Below, piece after piece: positions 13,048 to 22,925 of a stretch of 64,000 nt of DNA. The position numbers and the translations under genes are program-made. The stretch is from Odiellus spinosus (taxonomy: Eukaryota > Arthropoda > Arachnida > Opiliones > Phalangiidae). The stretch lies in the NCBI GenBank assembly GCA_963920705.1, contig OY987234.1:6211851-6275850 (forward strand), given 5' to 3'. Positions within the stretch are counted from its first letter, which is position 1. Every line of letters starts with the position of its first letter. The notes beneath the pieces were generated by a model. The model did not search any database. It was not told the origin of the DNA and saw only the letters and a program-made list of their open reading frames with translations.

Positions 13048-14430
13048 CTTAACGCTATACCTGGTAAATTTCTTCGTGGCAGATCGATATTATCATTTCC
13101 CTAAATAACGAAACAATATTAGAAGGATCTAATTTCCACGTAGAAAAACTTGTTTTTTTGTATAGTAAATATATTCCTTCCAAGGCTGCTACTTATAATA
13201 CGCACCATGAAAACCTGCCATTGGTAGTTTCAATCGTATAAATCGCGAAGAAAGAAATTGCTAGCAGATCCGTTGTGAAACTTCAACCTGTTTCCGACGG
13301 TGCGACCCTTGATGGCTTCTTCTATACCCGCTGTACCTATTTGGGATTAGTATTAAGACACTTGACGCTCGGGGAATACTACTTTCCCCGCTATCGATAT
13401 AACACCGTTAACGCGGGTGTGTCGCTCTAAGAAGAATACGTGGCCCCTTCTCGCGCGGCCTTAAACGAGCTTCGCGGTATTGGTAGCTATGGTCGCTAAT
13501 ATTCTAGTAGAGGAGGGCCACTGGCTTTCACCAACCGAGAGCCAGCAATAGCCGAAACGATGGGCGATTTATTCCCCACATATCCCCGCCATTCTCGAGA
13601 GGTAATATTCGAGAAGCTCGTTAACTTCCACAAACTGACGATTCTTACGCGCGGGGGAGGGAGAGGGATTGGGACCTAGTCAACGTGAGAATTACTAGAA
13701 ATAAGCGAGAAGTACCAACATAAAAATCAACTCTTTAACATTCGCTTAATAAACCTCCTTGTTGCTATTAGGGCTCGGAAAATTAACCAATAGCTTCGTT
13801 TCTGGTTGAAATTGTTTAACAAAACAGAAGACATGAATATATCAATCTTGGAAGTTGAACCAGTGCTTAATCACTTGGCCGCACTGACTACGTCATAATA
13901 TAGCTACAGCCTTTGGCAATGCTAAATACGTACTCGGTTCTACTCCCGTATTACGTGCTGAGTGATTAGGTGTACTTAAGTTCCTTATTCCAAGGATAAT
14001 GTAAAGGCGCGTCAACAGTGAAGCTTAATTACATCAAGCATTTCGTTTAACCCAATATCGGGCTTCGAGTGACAGAAGAAGCGGATATCAAAATGAATTT
14101 AATTTAAGTTTCTTTTGGAAAATCGAAACGGAGCAAAAGAATTAAGAATCAGAAAACACAGACTTTCGCGCATTTTGCCTCATCATTATAAAACAATGGG
14201 CGCACGAGCGTGAAACGCCTTAAAGTAAGTCTGTGTGCTACCCATGCGCAATCGTATGGATCGATCTGTATATTTTTGTGATTTTAATTTAATAATATGC
14301 TTTATTTTGAATTAAAATTTAGAATATCAGTTTTTATAGTTTGATAAAACTGCGCATGTATAGGCGTTCGAGAACAACGGTCTAATTTCCATATTCGCGC
14401 GTATTAAAAAGCTAAAACGTAAAATGGTTC
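13048..14430. other. Unannotated DNA, nothing recognised
   Basis: No domain-bearing frame was found. Small inverted blocks (ACACAGACTTTCGCG near 14,157 with AGTCTGTGTGC near 14,229) hint at another degraded foldback but are too short to call. Confidence 0.35.
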
Positions 14431-14842
14431 TTAAAGGGAGGATGCAACCTAACAACAAGTGATTTTTTATCGATTCCTTATTGTTTAAATAGGCCTAATC
14501 CACTATTTAAAAAATTTAAAAACCAGTATTAAACTAGAAATAAATTTAAAACTTACCCTGAAAATAGGCTTAGTGGGATTCATGGAGCGACCAATCGCAC
14601 GCGACGTAAGTCACGTGGAGATCTCGCGTAAACGACGGGTCTTTGCTCATTGGTCGCTAGACCTTACACGGACGCAATTCAGGATCTCCATGAAACCCGC
14701 GAAGCCTATTTTCAGGGTAAGTTTTAAATTTATTTCTAGTTTAATATTTGCATTGTAAACTTTTTATCGGTGGATTAGGCCTATTTAAACGATAAGGAAT
14801 CGATAAAAAATCACTTGTAATTAGGTTGCATTCTCCCTTTAA
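14431..14842. mobile_element. TTAA-flanked palindromic MITE, family A copy 2
   Basis: TTAA (14,431-14,434) and TTAA (14,839-14,842) flank an element with the same ends as copy 1 (AGGGAGGATGCAACCTAAC against its mirror). Its asymmetric central segment is the reverse complement of the one in copies 1 and 4, so it inserted in the opposite orientation. Its right TTAA is also the left TTAA of the family-C element that follows immediately. Confidence 0.85.
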
Positions 14843-15042
14843 AGACCTAGAATTTCTTCTGCCTGTCACCCTGTGAATAAACTCGCCTTCAAGGCTTCCA
14901 CTTGCATCTAGGCTTTCCTCAAAACAGGTCGTCGCTAGACTTTGGCCAAAAACCTGTTTTTATGAAAGCCTAAATGCAAGGGGAAGCCTTGAAGGTAACT
15001 TTGTTCCCAGGGTGACAGGCAAAAGAAATTCTAGGCCTTTAG
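14839..15042. mobile_element. TTAA MITE, family C copy 1
   Basis: The element runs 14,843-15,038 and starts AGACCTAGAATTTCTTCTGC. It ends with the near-perfect mirror (GACAGGC.AAAGAAATTCTAGGCCT). Internal mirrored blocks (GGCTTCC, CTAGGCTTTC, AAACAGGT) make most of it a hairpin. The left flank is TTAA and the right flank is TTAG, a one-base change from the expected duplication. It has no coding capacity. Confidence 0.75.
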
Positions 15043-15582
15043 TAGAATATCGAAAAGAGCATTAGCGCGTACTTGGAGAGGACCATGGACTTTTGATTAT
15101 ATTTATTTTGACTATATTCCAAATTAGAAAGAAGAACTTTAAAAACAACACTTTTAATTGGGGTCACGAACGTGATTTCGAGTGTTTTCGTTGTTCGACA
15201 AATATTTCAATAGCTAAAAGCGCTTTTCATTAGGCACTCGAACATAAATAAAGAGGGGATTGGTTAGAGCTATCTATAGAAGATATACGTATATAGAGAA
15301 TAGGCTTAACGATCGACCGGAAAACAGAGAAGCTTAAAAGCGAATGGCTTAGCGCGACAAGTTTCTAAGGATGTGGATTTCCCGAAACGAGCGTAATACG
15401 GCTATAATAATCCCAATCCGGGAGTACAAAGATCTCTATCAAGTAGTTAAATATAACAAGGAAATCTAAATACAAAGAAATACGCGGAAACTCCTATGTT
15501 GATGAGGGACAAATGAGAGGGTGAAGTTTCGATAAATAAAACGAAGAACGCGTACGTATACGGGTAGCTACCTTTAGAAGGA
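15043..15582. other. AT-rich non-coding DNA, nothing recognised
   Basis: Contains one copy of the recurring motif GAACGCGTACGTATACG (near 15,548). Nothing else is supported. Confidence 0.4.
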
Positions 15583-15674
15583 GAATGCGGCGGCCATTAA
15601 GAGCGAGTGATTTCTCTATCATACATTCCTTATCGTATTTAAATGCGAACAAATATTTAGCTAGATAACAATAT
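15583..15674. mobile_element. Fragment of a family-B/A MITE left arm
   Basis: AGGAGAATGC near the start, then GTGATTT, TTCCTTATCG and ATTTAAAT are the landmarks of the A/B left end in order. The arm is interrupted by the family-E element at 15,679. After that element, AGGCTTAACAAGGATCC (near 16,292) resembles the centre or right arm of family B. The fragment is therefore probably the outermost layer of a nested insertion. Confidence 0.5.
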
Positions 15675-16288
15675 TTAAAGGGAAACTCGGAGCTAAAAAT
15701 GGAACAGATTTTGAATTTATTTCGGAATCACCGGATGCCAAAAACGGTATTTGAGAATTTTTCCAGAATTTTATACACATTTTCCTTAAGCTTGTTTAAA
15801 TTAATTTCTAAAGTGTCGTAAAATTTCTATAAAAGTAAATAAATTCGTACCAATCATATTATTTCGGCCTTTAATAGTGTTTGTAATGCCATAACATTAA
15901 AAGAATAGGCCGGCGTTTGATGGGCAACGTCTTATATCCTCTTCAGACGAGCTGTAATTAGCTTTGTCAGTTCAATAAACCTCGGTTAATCGTGATTAAA
16001 CCTCGGTTAAATCTGATTAAACCGGATAGTTACGCCTCGTCTGAAGAGGGTATTAGGTGTCAAACGCCGGCCTATTCTTATATGTTAAGATATTACAAGC
16101 CCCGTTAAAAGCTGAAATCATATTATTGGTCGCAATTTAGATTTACTTTTATCCAAACTTTACCAAACTTTAGAAATTAATTTTAAACACCAAAAACGTG
16201 TCTTTAAATTCCGAAAAAATTCTCAAATATTTTCTTGGCATGGTGATTACGAAAATACATTTAAAAGCTGTTCCAAGTTTTCCTTTAA
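15675..16288. mobile_element. TTAA foldback MITE, family E complete copy
   Basis: TTAA (15,675-15,678) and TTAA (16,285-16,288) flank a ~606-bp element whose ends are AGGGAAACTCGGAGCT and the complement of AGGAAAACTTGGAACAGC. Long arms (to 15,934 and from 16,056) mirror each other: GAATAGGCCGGCGTTTG against CAAACGCCGGCCTATTC flanks the centre. A family-D MITE sits in that centre. Without the insert the element would be a ~485-bp near-perfect hairpin. No coding capacity. Confidence 0.8.
15932..16055. mobile_element. TTA MITE, family D copy 2, nested in family E
   Basis: The element 15,935-16,052 starts TATCCTCTTCAGACGAG and ends CTCGTCTGAAGAGGGTA, with TTA on both sides. It lies almost exactly at the symmetry centre of the surrounding family-E hairpin, so it inserted after the family-E element. 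Confidence 0.8.
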
Positions 16289-17288
16289 TTTAGGCTTAAC
16301 AAGGATCCCCGATTGTACAGGTTCGCGTTCTTATATTTCTCAAAATTCTCTATAATTCGAAAGAAACTCGGCTTAAAATTATATTCCACTTTGAATTGAC
16401 ATCCTGGCAAAAGTATAAAGGTTACATAGTTTTTTTATTCGTTTAATTAGAGATAACGGCTAAGCTTAACTTCGTTCCCGCTGTCATTTCGAGATGGAAT
16501 ATAAAGTTTCTATAATGAGTGCGAGCGGCATTCAACATGATCGTACGTATGTAGGTTAGAACTCGATAGTCGTTAGTTTCCTCTTCAAATCAACAAAAAA
16601 GATAAGCAGACAGTATATACTGTATGTATATATGAATGCCGAAGCGGTTGAGCCCGGGCGTCCCCCGACGCGATATTATTGGATTTCAATGGCGGAACAG
16701 GAGATTTCCCGGGGCCTTGTCTCTTATCGGCTAGAATTAAACTGTAAAATGTTAGCGGAAAGAGAGCTAGAGCTACGTGTATCGCCCGCCGCGTTCGGAT
16801 AGAGATGAGAGGGATGAAAGACGCGCGCGCGAGAGAGAGAGAAAGGATGCTAAGTTTAGGAGGAATAGAAAAAGATAAGTTCCACGGACACGTCGCGCCC
16901 GATACGAGGAAATCAGTACATCCCTGTCATTAAGAGTCGGGTTGAATGAAGCGGAGGATAGTTGAAGGGCTACCACGAAACGGGGGAATGGAGGAACTCG
17001 TCGAACGCGTATCGACGCTAGTATGTAGAAACCTGATACTACATATATATAGTTATTATCCTTTCGTCTCTCCGGATCTCTAGGGAATTTTATAAAACAG
17101 TACACCGCCCCGCGATCGACTGCCAAACCTAAGGGTTACAAATTTAAAATTTTCCCCTTCCCAGCGCCAGATTTCATTCGAATTATATTATATTTTAGTT
17201 AAGCCTGTCTGCTCTATACATTTATATTAACGTAAAGGGAGAATGAAATCCGATTCTAGTTATTTCCGTCAAATATCACAGTTTTATT
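16289..17288. other. Unannotated DNA, nothing recognised
   Basis: A (CG)n/(GA)n-like stretch lies at about 16,820-16,850. The 117-residue minus-strand frame at 16,773-17,126 overlaps it, is Arg/Ser/Leu-rich and has no recognisable domain. Confidence 0.4.
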
Positions 17289-17289
17289 T

Positions 17290-17322
<33 letters not shown>
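17289..17322. repeat. (TAA)n microsatellite
   Basis: About ten consecutive TAA triplets followed by ATATAT. Confidence 0.9.
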
Positions 17323-17323
<1 letters not shown>

Positions 17324-19134
17324 TATCAAATTTTATATTTGACAATTTTCTTAGCTCTAAACTAACTTAGTAAAAAAATCATAACTTTCTTTAACTTCAT
17401 TTATTAACTGGCTGCGGGGAAAAGAAAAATTATAATTCAGTAGTAGTGTTAGCATGCCTTACCGCCGTCCCAACGCCTTATTCCTGGCACGCCTGTATCC
17501 CTGTATATATCTGGAGCGTGACAAATAATTCAGTCAGTGAGTCAGGGACCAGGGCCTTTATAATATTAATTATTAATAATTATGATAAATGAAATATAAA
17601 AAATATTACGTTACAAATCAAGAATATATTCAATTTTAAATTTTAAGAATTAAGGTTTTTCGCCGATTCCTTTCATTTCTAATACATTCCCCCAGTTTCC
17701 TCCATGCCATTCTATTTCCGCATATTTTATTCGAAATAAAACGCGCCTCATTTTCGGACTCGATATGCCCTTTAAGTTACGGAGGAAATATTTTGTGATA
17801 TTTGGTTTAATTTCGAGTCTAGGCGAATGGTTTTTGTACGTATAATGATTGGAGACTGTTAGGGGATGGCGAATTTTATCTTTCTTCTTAAAAAATATAT
17901 CCAATACGAATATATAGGGTATATTCTCGTTTATCTGACTTTAAAATCGAAGGGGGAATTTTATACTCGGATTATTTTCTACGTATAAAACCAACGCGCC
18001 ACCTAGGGGTTACGTATATCGCTTCTTTTGATCTAATGTTTTATACATGAACCCCTTACACTGCGCGCAATCCTGGCCTAGAATTCCGCGCTCCATTCAA
18101 TCTATCTATATAGTATAATTCCCCTGAGAGATTGCGTAAATTTAGCTATATGGAGTGTCGAGAGGTTTTGTAGCTTTTATATTATACTATTTTAAAACTA
18201 GCTCGGTTCTTTCTAAACGCCCACTATAGTTTTCGAATCGATTGTCGACATCCTTAAAACAATAACTTTAAAATTAGGATTATATTGAAATAAATTATTC
18301 AAGTTTAGTGTAGACAAATTCATAAATTCTTTAGAGAAAATCGCTAATGTATCGGTCACGCTGTTCTTCTTAATTGGGTAAAAACAGAAGCCGATTAAAC
18401 CCTCCCTTGAAGTCTATTAATATAATCATAGTGTTCCATATAGCGTACCTCTCTGAAGGGTGTAAACTTTCCTCTTTTACTAGCTCGGAGGGGACCTAAT
18501 TCATACCCACATCTCTACGGAAAATTTGATTCTAAGTTTATATATAGCCTATCCAACCGCCTCGACTTTTCCCTTTTTTTTGCAAACTTCTCTTGAACTT
18601 AGAAACGGGCAGCTGGGGAGACCGTGAGAACCACTTGCCGCGCATTCCACCTGGGTTCATCCGCTATGGTATAGAAAAGAAATGTCAACAGGCATCCGGT
18701 TGCGTTTGCCAAACTATATGCTGTTGACATATCTATTCTTACCCAACGATGGATGTCGTGCCCCTTATATTCCTGTTGCTCCGTGTAACTTAGAAGAGTT
18801 AAGACCAACGAGGTTTTTCGTGAGTTTTTAATGACAAGGGCTTAGTCCACCTACTTGACCTTTGCTATCGAGAGACGCCGTATTAATAGATCATGTTTTA
18901 ACCTCTCTAAATGCGCGGATGGAATCACTTTTCTTTCGATTCTTATCTTAAAAATAGTAAAAAAATTGCTAAGAAGTATCTCGAACTATAAATCACCTTA
19001 CTTGGAAATTAAGCTTTAACAATTATTCAGAGATAGATTTTGCGGTTAAATCTTGTACGACGCGTTTTATTCCGATAGTAAAACCCCATTTCAAACTATA
19101 TGGCTTAAGAGTGGTTAGTCGAAGAGTGGATATC
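17323..19134. other. AT-rich non-coding DNA, nothing recognised
   Basis: Short frames at 17,650-17,904 and 18,599-18,808 lack domains. A 12-bp inverted pair (ATGTCAACAG near 18,680 and CTGTTGACAT near 18,721) is noted but not explained. Confidence 0.4.
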
Positions 19135-19304
19135 GACTAGATTTCAAATTCTCCTTGGATCCTTGTTAAGCCTACTTTCTGAGTATGTTAAAATGATTGA
19201 TATCTAACTTAATTTTTGTTTGTTATATTTTTTGCTAGCGTAGATTAGACCTATTTAAACGATAAGGAATGTACGATAGAAAAACGCGTGCATTCTTCCT
19301 TTAA
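19135..19304. mobile_element. Right-half remnant of a family-B MITE
   Basis: CTCCTTGGATCCTTGTTAAG, then CTTAATTTTTGTTTG, TAGATTAGACCTATTTAAAC, GATAAGGAAT and TGCATTCTTCCT followed by TTAA (19,301-19,304) are the right-arm landmarks in order. The left arm is not recognisable. Confidence 0.6.
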
Positions 19305-19651
19305 AATTAATTTAAATTAAATTTATTATCTTCACTTGATATTTGGGTTTTATGCTCTTCGCGTCTTTAGTAATGACCCCCCGAGACAGCCGGAAGAGCC
19401 TTGGAAGGAAGTATTGAACCAGAGGTAATTTTTCACTTTAAGTAAGCCCTTATTAACTATATTAAAAATATTCGCTAGAGGGAACGACGAAAAATAATAG
19501 ATAAAGACACGGTATTCCGCTCGCTTTTCTAATTTCATAAAATGCCTAAATAATCCGACCTAAACTTTGTTATATTTCTTTGAGACAAGAGCCGCTATTA
19601 GGCCAAGAAAACAACTTTGGTACCATCGGTTACTCGTCTCTTTTGTCTAGC
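19305..19651. other. Flank of Element 1, nothing recognised
   Basis: It ends with TAGC (19,648-19,651), the left copy of the Element 1 target duplication. The 62-residue frame at 19,350-19,538 shows no domain. Confidence 0.5.
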
Positions 19652-20504
19652 TGTAACGTACTTAGCATCTAATTTCTCCTTGATTATTTACTTCTGTTAA
19701 ATAGAAGAAACATTTCCAACGTTCTTATTTTGTCGAATTGTATTGTTATTGAACTGGCTGGCAAATACCACCTGGCTGGTCAAAAAACCCACGCGGGGGG
19801 AAATGATTGACAAGAAACATTTTATCAGGAGAAAAGGGAAAAACTGGTTTTCCAATAAGATCACGCGAGCAATCTCGCGCCCTCAAGAACTCTCGCTCTG
19901 AGGCTCGGACCAGGAAGGTCAGCCACGTGTTCTCGCGGATGCATGATGTTCATGTACGTGATAATTAAAAAGTATATAGTGGTCGCGAGCAATAACGTTA
20001 AAAAGATGAATACGCGCCACGTGTAATTAATTATAAGTCCGGACGAGTTAAAAATAACCGAAGTTCTAAATGAGTAACCGGATAAGCACGGCTGTGGTAA
20101 ATTACCCCGCGATTCGCGATCGAAACTCCTGGAGCCGGTAAGCCTCGCCACGAGGACCGCAACCATCTATCGTGCCATGATGATAAGAACTCCAAATCTA
20201 CAAGGGCCTCGTAACTCCACTTCAACCGCTAACCGCACTACGCGTTAGAACCGTGAGTCGTAGATTAAGGGTATAATGACCAGCCAGTCAAATTAAGTGT
20301 TCGATTGTTTTAATTTGTTTTAATTACTAGCATTAATTTTATTATTAACATTAAACCTTTTATTTATAACTTTAGTTCGAATTGTGTCATATTAATTAGT
20401 TACTAATGAGATAGCTTTCCAATTACTATTATATTTATCCCCTAGACAACGTACCTATTATCTATTAACTTTATATTTAACTTAACTATGAAAGTCTCGT
20501 CTCA
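19652..20504 (+). repeat. Element 1 5' LTR (853 bp)
   Basis: It is the same as 26,804-27,656 at a constant offset of 7,152 bp, with TG...CA ends. It should contain the promoter and polyadenylation signals. A TATA-like AGTATATAGTGG lies near 19,972, but no core promoter can be assigned with confidence. Antisense frames of 101 and 64 residues occur identically in both LTRs and look incidental. Confidence 0.95.
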
Positions 20505-20507
20505 TTT

Positions 20508-20525
20508 TGGGGGCCCTTCCGGGAT
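20508..20525 (+). promoter_or_regulatory. Element 1 primer-binding site, tRNA-Pro-like
   Basis: TGGGGGCCCTTCCGGGAT lies 3 bases after the 5' LTR. Its complement reads as a tRNA 3' end: T-stem CCCGG, seven acceptor bases, discriminator C, then CCA. It matches the canonical animal tRNA-Pro primer site at 16 of 18 positions (recalled from memory). Reverse transcription would start here. Confidence 0.75.
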
Positions 20526-20762
20526 CACTCTTCCAGAACTAAAGTAATCGAATCTAAATTATGAAATAATTAATGTCCCATTGCTCATTGTAGTTAGTTT
20601 TTAAGGTTACAAGTGTAACCAACTATTTTAAATGATAAGTTAACTGTAGAAACAAGTTTGCTCGCGATTAACTATTATACCTAGAATTTATGAGATTACG
20701 TATTTCCTTTGGGTAAGGGTACGGAGGTAAAATCAGCTTAATCGTAGAGTTAGTTTTTTTTT

Positions 20763-20960
20763 TATTAGTTTTGATATCCATAGTGATATCAGTTTTATAA
20801 TTTTGAGGGTCAAAATTTATAATTTTTATTAGAAGTTTTGATATCCATAGTGATATCAGTTTTATAATTTTGAGGGTCAAAATTTATAATTTTTATTAGA
20901 AGTTTTGATATCCATAGTGATATCAAGTTTAAAATTTTGAGGATCAAAATTTAAGGTTTT
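20763..20960 (+). repeat. 67-bp tandem repeat, 3 units, in the Element 1 leader
   Basis: AGTTTTGATATCCATAGTGA begins at 20,767, 20,834 and 20,901, exactly 67 bp apart. The first two units are nearly identical and the third diverges at its 3' end. Each holds the palindrome-rich block GATATC...GATATC. It lies between the primer site and gag, where packaging or enhancer sequences can occur; any such role is inference. Confidence 0.9.
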
Positions 20961-21218
20961 TTTTTTGTTTTTTTTTGTGTGTATATTATTGCAATCTGTA
21001 TTGTGGCCATTTTGGTTAGGCCTATGCCTTTTAAGCCTGCGCACGACACGTGTTTTCCTAGTATTTCTCGACCTTTAAGTTGCGAAACCTGTTATAGAGA
21101 TTTTAAAAATTTTGAGAGGAAAGAGCGAGTAGAGCGACGTAGCAGTCTCCCCCTTCTTCCCCCTCCTGTTAAACGTAGCGTTCATCTCAGGGCAGTAAAG
21201 AAAACCCCGAGACGTAAA

Positions 21219-22925
21219 ATGGCGACCCATACCGGTTTTCCCGCCACTAGTGGTAGCTCAAATGCGACGTCACCGGTTATCACACCCCCGTCCATTACTA
21301 CCCCCCTCAGTATTGGTTTAAACCCTAGTTCTAATATTAGCACTCCCCCAAATACTACGGTAGCTCCTACCCCTTCGCAAACGTTAGTTTCCAATACTTT
21401 GGTAAACGTAACGAGTTCTCTAGCTTCCACCATTCCTAGTGTAGTACCAGTGGGGATGCCTTTTAATAATAGCACAGTTTTAACACCACCCATTGCTAGT
21501 ACAGCTACGGTTACTGATGTCATGGCTGCCATGCAACTTCAGATGCAAACTATGATGCAACAGATAGCCCTCTTAACCAGTCAATTAGCGGCATCGCAAC
21601 AAGCTAGTCAAGTGCAGAGTCAGATTAATGTAGTTTCTGCGCCTACTGTCCCCACAGTATCAAGCACCCCGGCTTATGTTAGCGCTCCTACTACACTGCC
21701 AACTAACATTGTCACACAGAGTAATGCTCTCCCAGTCTCTAGCACCCCAGCGATAGTGTCGCCCCCTAGTAGTCTCCCTGTTAATGGTATTACAGTTAAT
21801 AACGCTACTCCAGTATATAGCCCTACAATGGTTACTCACTCTCCTACATTGGCACCTCTTTTATCTCACAGTATACCTAACGTTAGTGTGACGTCAGCGA
21901 ATCCTAGTATTCTTCAACCTCAAGTACCCAATGCTAATTTAGTTATTTCATCAGCTCAAAGTAGCCCTAGTATTCAAGCTAGTCAAGGTGCGCATAGTAC
22001 AGTAGGTTATATTCAAACCCCCGACCCTTCTATTTTAGGTCAAAACCCCAATCCTAGTAGCGCGTCCCAGCAGTACCGCACCCACGCCGGACTTCCAAAT
22101 TCTTGGGTCCCCGCAGTTTCACCCCCTAGTTTTTCTGGTACCACAACCAGTTTAGGCGTTAAAGATTTTCTTACTAAGGCCCGCCAAATTCTAGTTAGTC
22201 GGGATTGTCCAGAAAATATATTTACGAAACACTGGGTGCCCAATATGTTAACGGGCTCCGCGTTTGAATGGTTCGAAACTCAGCCCCCTTTTGAAAGTTT
22301 CTCCGATTTTTCCGTAGCCCTTAAGGCTGAGTTCCAACAGGATACAGACGATGATTTTATATTTGAACAAATTGATAGACGTTCTCAGAAGTCCAATGAG
22401 AATCCCGCCACTTATGGCGAAGCAGTTTTAGCTTTGATGAGAAAATTATCAGAACCTTTGTCTGATCGAGACCAAGTACGCTTGATCCGTCGAAATTTAG
22501 ATCCGGAAATTAAAAAACTATTGGCGACGAAGTCTTATACTCGTGCCCGAGAATTAATTGCAGACGCTGTTAAAGTAGCCCACGCGTCACATGACCCTAG
22601 GCTCAGTTCGTCTTCCGACCCTACCAACAGTAATGCTTCCCGCCCTAAAAAGCCCGATGTAATTTGCATGAATTGCGGCCAGCGAGGCCATTACCAGTTT
22701 CACTGTAAGGAACCCGTTAAAAATAGTTCTAATTTCCGCAACAATTCTTCTGCCACCCCCACCCCACGATCTTTAAACCCTCAGGCGAAGCCCTTTGTCC
22801 CTGTATGCCATGGATGTGGTGAGAGTGGCCACATTAGGCCGAAATGTCCCAAGAATAAACGTCACAACCAGGGAAACTCCACCCCCGGAAGGAACGGCAC
22901 GGGCGGTCCAACCGGAACAAGATAA
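21219..22925 (+). CDS. gag: Element 1 Gag polyprotein
   Basis: The structural Gag of the virus-like particle binds and packages the element RNA. The ATG at 21,219 (context AAAATGG) gives 568 residues. The frame is open upstream, with another ATG at 21,024 in a poorer context (+65 residues) and a non-ATG opening at 20,979. Residues 1 to about 300 are low-complexity Ser/Thr/Pro/Val/Asn-rich, with a Gln/Met-rich possible coiled coil near 100-135. A retrotransposon-gag (capsid-like) region follows at about 310-420. Two perfect CX2CX4HX4C zinc knuckles lie at 22,665-22,706 (residues 483-496) and 22,806-22,847 (530-543) and should bind nucleic acid. The frame stops at TAA 22,923-22,925 and overlaps the pol frame by 67 nt. 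Confidence 0.93.
   Translation: MATHTGFPATSGSSNATSPVITPPSITTPLSIGLNPSSNISTPPNTTVAPTPSQTLVSNTLVNVTSSLASTIPSVVPVGMPFNNSTVLTPPIASTATVTDVMAAMQLQMQTMMQQIALLTSQLAASQQASQVQSQINVVSAPTVPTVSSTPAYVSAPTTLPTNIVTQSNALPVSSTPAIVSPPSSLPVNGITVNNATPVYSPTMVTHSPTLAPLLSHSIPNVSVTSANPSILQPQVPNANLVISSAQSSPSIQASQGAHSTVGYIQTPDPSILGQNPNPSSASQQYRTHAGLPNSWVPAVSPPSFSGTTTSLGVKDFLTKARQILVSRDCPENIFTKHWVPNMLTGSAFEWFETQPPFESFSDFSVALKAEFQQDTDDDFIFEQIDRRSQKSNENPATYGEAVLALMRKLSEPLSDRDQVRLIRRNLDPEIKKLLATKSYTRARELIADAVKVAHASHDPRLSSSSDPTNSNASRPKKPDVICMNCGQRGHYQFHCKEPVKNSSNFRNNSSATPTPRSLNPQAKPFVPVCHGCGESGHIRPKCPKNKRHNQGNSTPGRNGTGGPTGTR
22871..22907 (+). promoter_or_regulatory. Candidate -1 ribosomal frameshift site (gag to pol)
   Basis: GGGAAAC at 22,871-22,877 is in gag-frame register G GGA AAC, a canonical X XXY YYZ slippery heptamer. 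It lies inside the short window where the pol frame is open (from 22,859, after its last TAA at 22,856-22,858) and before the gag stop (22,923). Downstream, 22,881-22,887 can pair with 22,900-22,907: seven pairs, one bulged C, a 12-nt loop. A 4-bp core of that stem lies 6 nt from the heptamer. A pseudoknot was not established. Confidence 0.75.

Noticed and set aside
19861..20225. Antisense frames of 101 and 64 residues in the Element 1 LTRs
   Set aside because: They occur identically in both LTRs, have no domain, and are best explained as chance frames in repeated DNA.
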